DNA of 7,364 nt from Saprospiraceae bacterium. GTDB lineage: Bacteria; Bacteroidota; Bacteroidia; Chitinophagales; Saprospiraceae. The notes beneath the pieces are model-generated. The model was not told the origin of the DNA. It worked only from the letters and a program-made list of their open reading frames with translations, and did not search any database. This document shows, piece by piece, positions 5,931 through 7,364 of this stretch. Location of the stretch: positions 5,383-12,746 of the forward strand of contig JAHDEQ010000087.1 in assembly GCA_020628755.1 (NCBI GenBank), read 5' to 3'. Numbering within the stretch: position 1 is the stretch's first letter; every line of letters starts with the position of its first letter. The position numbers were made by a program, and so were the translations under genes.

Positions 5931-7364
5931 ATGAATTTTCTGTTCAGACCGATTGATATTGCCTCTTTGGCGTTTTTTCGTATCTGTTTTGGCATCCTTG
6001 CCTTTGCTGATATTATGGGTCAATTGACCTACTATCATTGGTACAAAAGTGCTTTTCAGCCCGATGCTTTTCACTTTCGGTATTATGGTTTTGATTGGGT
6101 GCGGCCTTTTCCTGAACCCTTAATGTCTTTATTTTTAATTTCGCTATTGGTGGCTGCTATCCTAGTGGCCCTTGGCCGCTATTATAAGCAAATGGCCTTG
6201 TATTTTGCTTTTGGATTTACTTATATGTTTTTGGTCGAAAAAGGACATTATCTCAATCATGGCTATTTGTTTTGTGTGTTGAGTTTTATTATGGTTTTAT
6301 TGCCCGCACATCGCAACTATAGTTGGGACAGTCTTAAAAATCCAAGTATTAAAACTGAGAAAATTCCTTATTATCCCTTGTTTATTTTGCAATTTTGTAT
6401 GGGATTCGTCTATTTTATGGGCGGTATTGCCAAACTCAACAAAGACTGGCTCAATGCCATGCCTTTGAAAATATGGTTACCTTACAAAAAAGATTATTTC
6501 CTTATCGGCCCCATCTTGGAGCAAGAATGGTTGGCTTGGTTTATGAGTTATGGCGGTGTGTTTTTGGATTTGTGCGTCGTTCCGCTATTGATATTTAAAC
6601 GAACTCGAATTTTTGCGCTGTGCTGTTTGGTCTTTTTTCATTTAACCAATGTGATGATTTTTCAGATTGGTATTTTCCCCTGGCTATCCATTTGTCTAAG
6701 TTTATTATTTTTTACGCCTTCTTTTCCACGTCAAGTGGGAAACTGGCTTCAAAAACGTTTTTCTATTTTTATAAAAATGGAAGAATGGTGGGAAAAGAAA
6801 AGTAACCACCGACTTCAGTCGGTTGGTTCAAAGCATACACAAGAAAGTATAAAGATTCAGCCGATTAAAATCGGCGAATACAACTATTACTTAGATTCAT
6901 GGAGCGATTCTAAAAAACAAGGAATTACATTTTTGATTATTACTTTTTGTATCATAAATCTCTTACTTCCACTTCGACATCACTATTTTAAAGGCGACGT
7001 AGCTTGGACAGAGGAAGGGCATCGTTACGCATGGCGTATGATGCTGCGCCACAAGCAAGGGTCTGGGCATTTTGAAGTCAAAAATTTAAGCAACAATACT
7101 TCCAAAAAGGTTTTTCCTAAAAAAGAACTTCCAAAGAAATTGGGTTACAAATTATTTACGCATCCCGATATGATTTTGCAATATGCACATCATTTGCGAG
7201 ACCAATACCAAACCGAATGGAAAACCGACTCCGTAGCTGTTTTTGCTCATATCCGTTGCAAACTCAATGGTCGAAAATATCAACAATTCATCAATCCCAA
7301 AACAGATTTGGCAAAAGAGGAATGGTCTTTTTTGAAAGAATCAGACTGGATTGTACCTTTGAAA
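5931..7364 (+). CDS. HTTM domain / vitamin K-dependent gamma-carboxylase-like membrane protein (3' end missing)
   Basis: The frame runs 478 codons from the ATG to the window end without a stop. The start is supported by MNFLFRPIDIASLAFFRICFG, the typical HTTM N-terminus. Several hydrophobic helices follow (about 12-30, 63-82, 86-102, 112-126, 148-166, 203-222, 226-262 and 331-349). Three sites match human gamma-glutamyl carboxylase (GGCX) by eye: LNHGYL (Asn109-His110; NNHSYL in GGCX), GIAKLNKDW (Lys168; GGCX Lys218 is the catalytic base of vitamin K epoxidation), and FHLTN (His237). After the last helix, WTEEGHRYAWRMMLR (about 359-373) opens the beta-rich lumenal-type domain. The catalytic lysine suggests a true carboxylase or epoxidase-like enzyme; bacterial homologues are poorly characterised and the substrate is unknown. 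Oddity: codons about 291-317, between helix and soluble domain, are formed by two opposed palindromes. It diverges from the T9SS cargo gene. Confidence 0.88.
   Translation, partial: MNFLFRPIDIASLAFFRICFGILAFADIMGQLTYYHWYKSAFQPDAFHFRYYGFDWVRPFPEPLMSLFLISLLVAAILVALGRYYKQMALYFAFGFTYMFLVEKGHYLNHGYLFCVLSFIMVLLPAHRNYSWDSLKNPSIKTEKIPYYPLFILQFCMGFVYFMGGIAKLNKDWLNAMPLKIWLPYKKDYFLIGPILEQEWLAWFMSYGGVFLDLCVVPLLIFKRTRIFALCCLVFFHLTNVMIFQIGIFPWLSICLSLLFFTPSFPRQVGNWLQKRFSIFIKMEEWWEKKSNHRLQSVGSKHTQESIKIQPIKIGEYNYYLDSWSDSKKQGITFLIITFCIINLLLPLRHHYFKGDVAWTEEGHRYAWRMMLRHKQGSGHFEVKNLSNNTSKKVFPKKELPKKLGYKLFTHPDMILQYAHHLRDQYQTEWKTDSVAVFAHIRCKLNGRKYQQFINPKTDLAKEEWSFLKESDWIVPLK
6804..6879. repeat. REPIN-like pair of opposed bulged palindromes inside a coding sequence
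   Basis: Copy 1 on the plus strand (6804-6829): AACC, ACCGACT, loop TC, AGTCGGT, a single bulged T (6824), GGTT, then C. Copy 2 on the minus strand (6879 down to 6854): ATTC, GCCGATT, loop TT, AATCGGC, a single bulged T (plus-strand A at 6859), GAAT, then C. The architecture is identical: 4-bp stem, one-base 3'-side bulge, 7-bp stem. Of nine differences over 26 positions, eight form four compensatory pairs and one is in the loop. The copies are inverted with a 24-nt spacer (6830-6853), the layout of a REPIN. It is read through in frame as part of residues 291-317 of the gamma-carboxylase-like protein. No RAYT transposase is in the window. Confidence 0.7.

Noticed and set aside
6018..6029. Perfect 12-bp palindrome GGTCAATTGACC
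   Set aside because: About two such palindromes are expected by chance in a window this long, and it lies in coding sequence.
6395..6805. Two short plus-strand open frames inside the carboxylase-like gene
   Set aside because: They are out of frame with the conserved HTTM sequence (catalytic lysine and helices) covering the same bases.
1..7364. CRISPR array, tRNA or rRNA genes, insertion sequence or transposase gene
   Set aside because: No regularly spaced repeats, RNA gene signatures or transposase motifs were seen on either strand.

Overview
The window is AT-rich Bacteroidota DNA. This rests on gene content (a type IX secretion system, T9SS, sortase and its outer-membrane partner, plus a T9SS cargo protein) and on a promoter upstream of porV that fits the Bacteroidota pattern TTTG - 20 nt - TAnnTTTG. 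Genus cannot be read from the sequence; the style would fit Saprospiria or Cytophagia, but that is only a guess.

Layout: (1) 1-2814, plus strand, the 3' part of porU, the C25 (gingipain-like) sortase of T9SS, cut by the window start. (2) 2815-3165, a 351-nt gap with two inverted repeats just after porU and a good Bacteroidota promoter before porV. (3) 3166-4392, porV, the T9SS outer-membrane shuttle, closed by a very regular hairpin terminator at 4414-4454. (4) 4524-4931, a 6-pyruvoyl-tetrahydropterin synthase family enzyme with the Cx5HGH active-site spacing of biopterin-type enzymes. (5) 5133-5810, minus strand, a small secreted protein with a type A T9SS sorting domain, convergent with the pterin enzyme; a hairpin at 4934-4965 can terminate both, and is better placed for the minus strand. 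(6) 5931-7364, plus strand, divergent from the cargo gene, the 5' part (478 codons, no stop reached) of an HTTM / vitamin K-dependent gamma-carboxylase-like membrane protein.

PorV carries folded cargo bearing C-terminal sorting domains from the translocon to PorU, which removes the domain and attaches the protein to the cell surface. The cargo gene at 5133-5810 encodes a plausible substrate of exactly that pathway. The pterin enzyme and the gamma-carboxylase-like protein have no evident link to it.

The most unusual signal lies inside the gamma-carboxylase-like gene. At 6804-6879 there are two bulged hairpins in opposite orientation with identical architecture. Nearly all their sequence differences are compensatory base-pair changes. 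This is the pattern of a REPIN (paired REP sequences moved by a RAYT transposase), here apparently inserted in frame in a coding sequence. The porU coding region also holds four strong inverted repeats, one of which can form two mutually exclusive hairpins.
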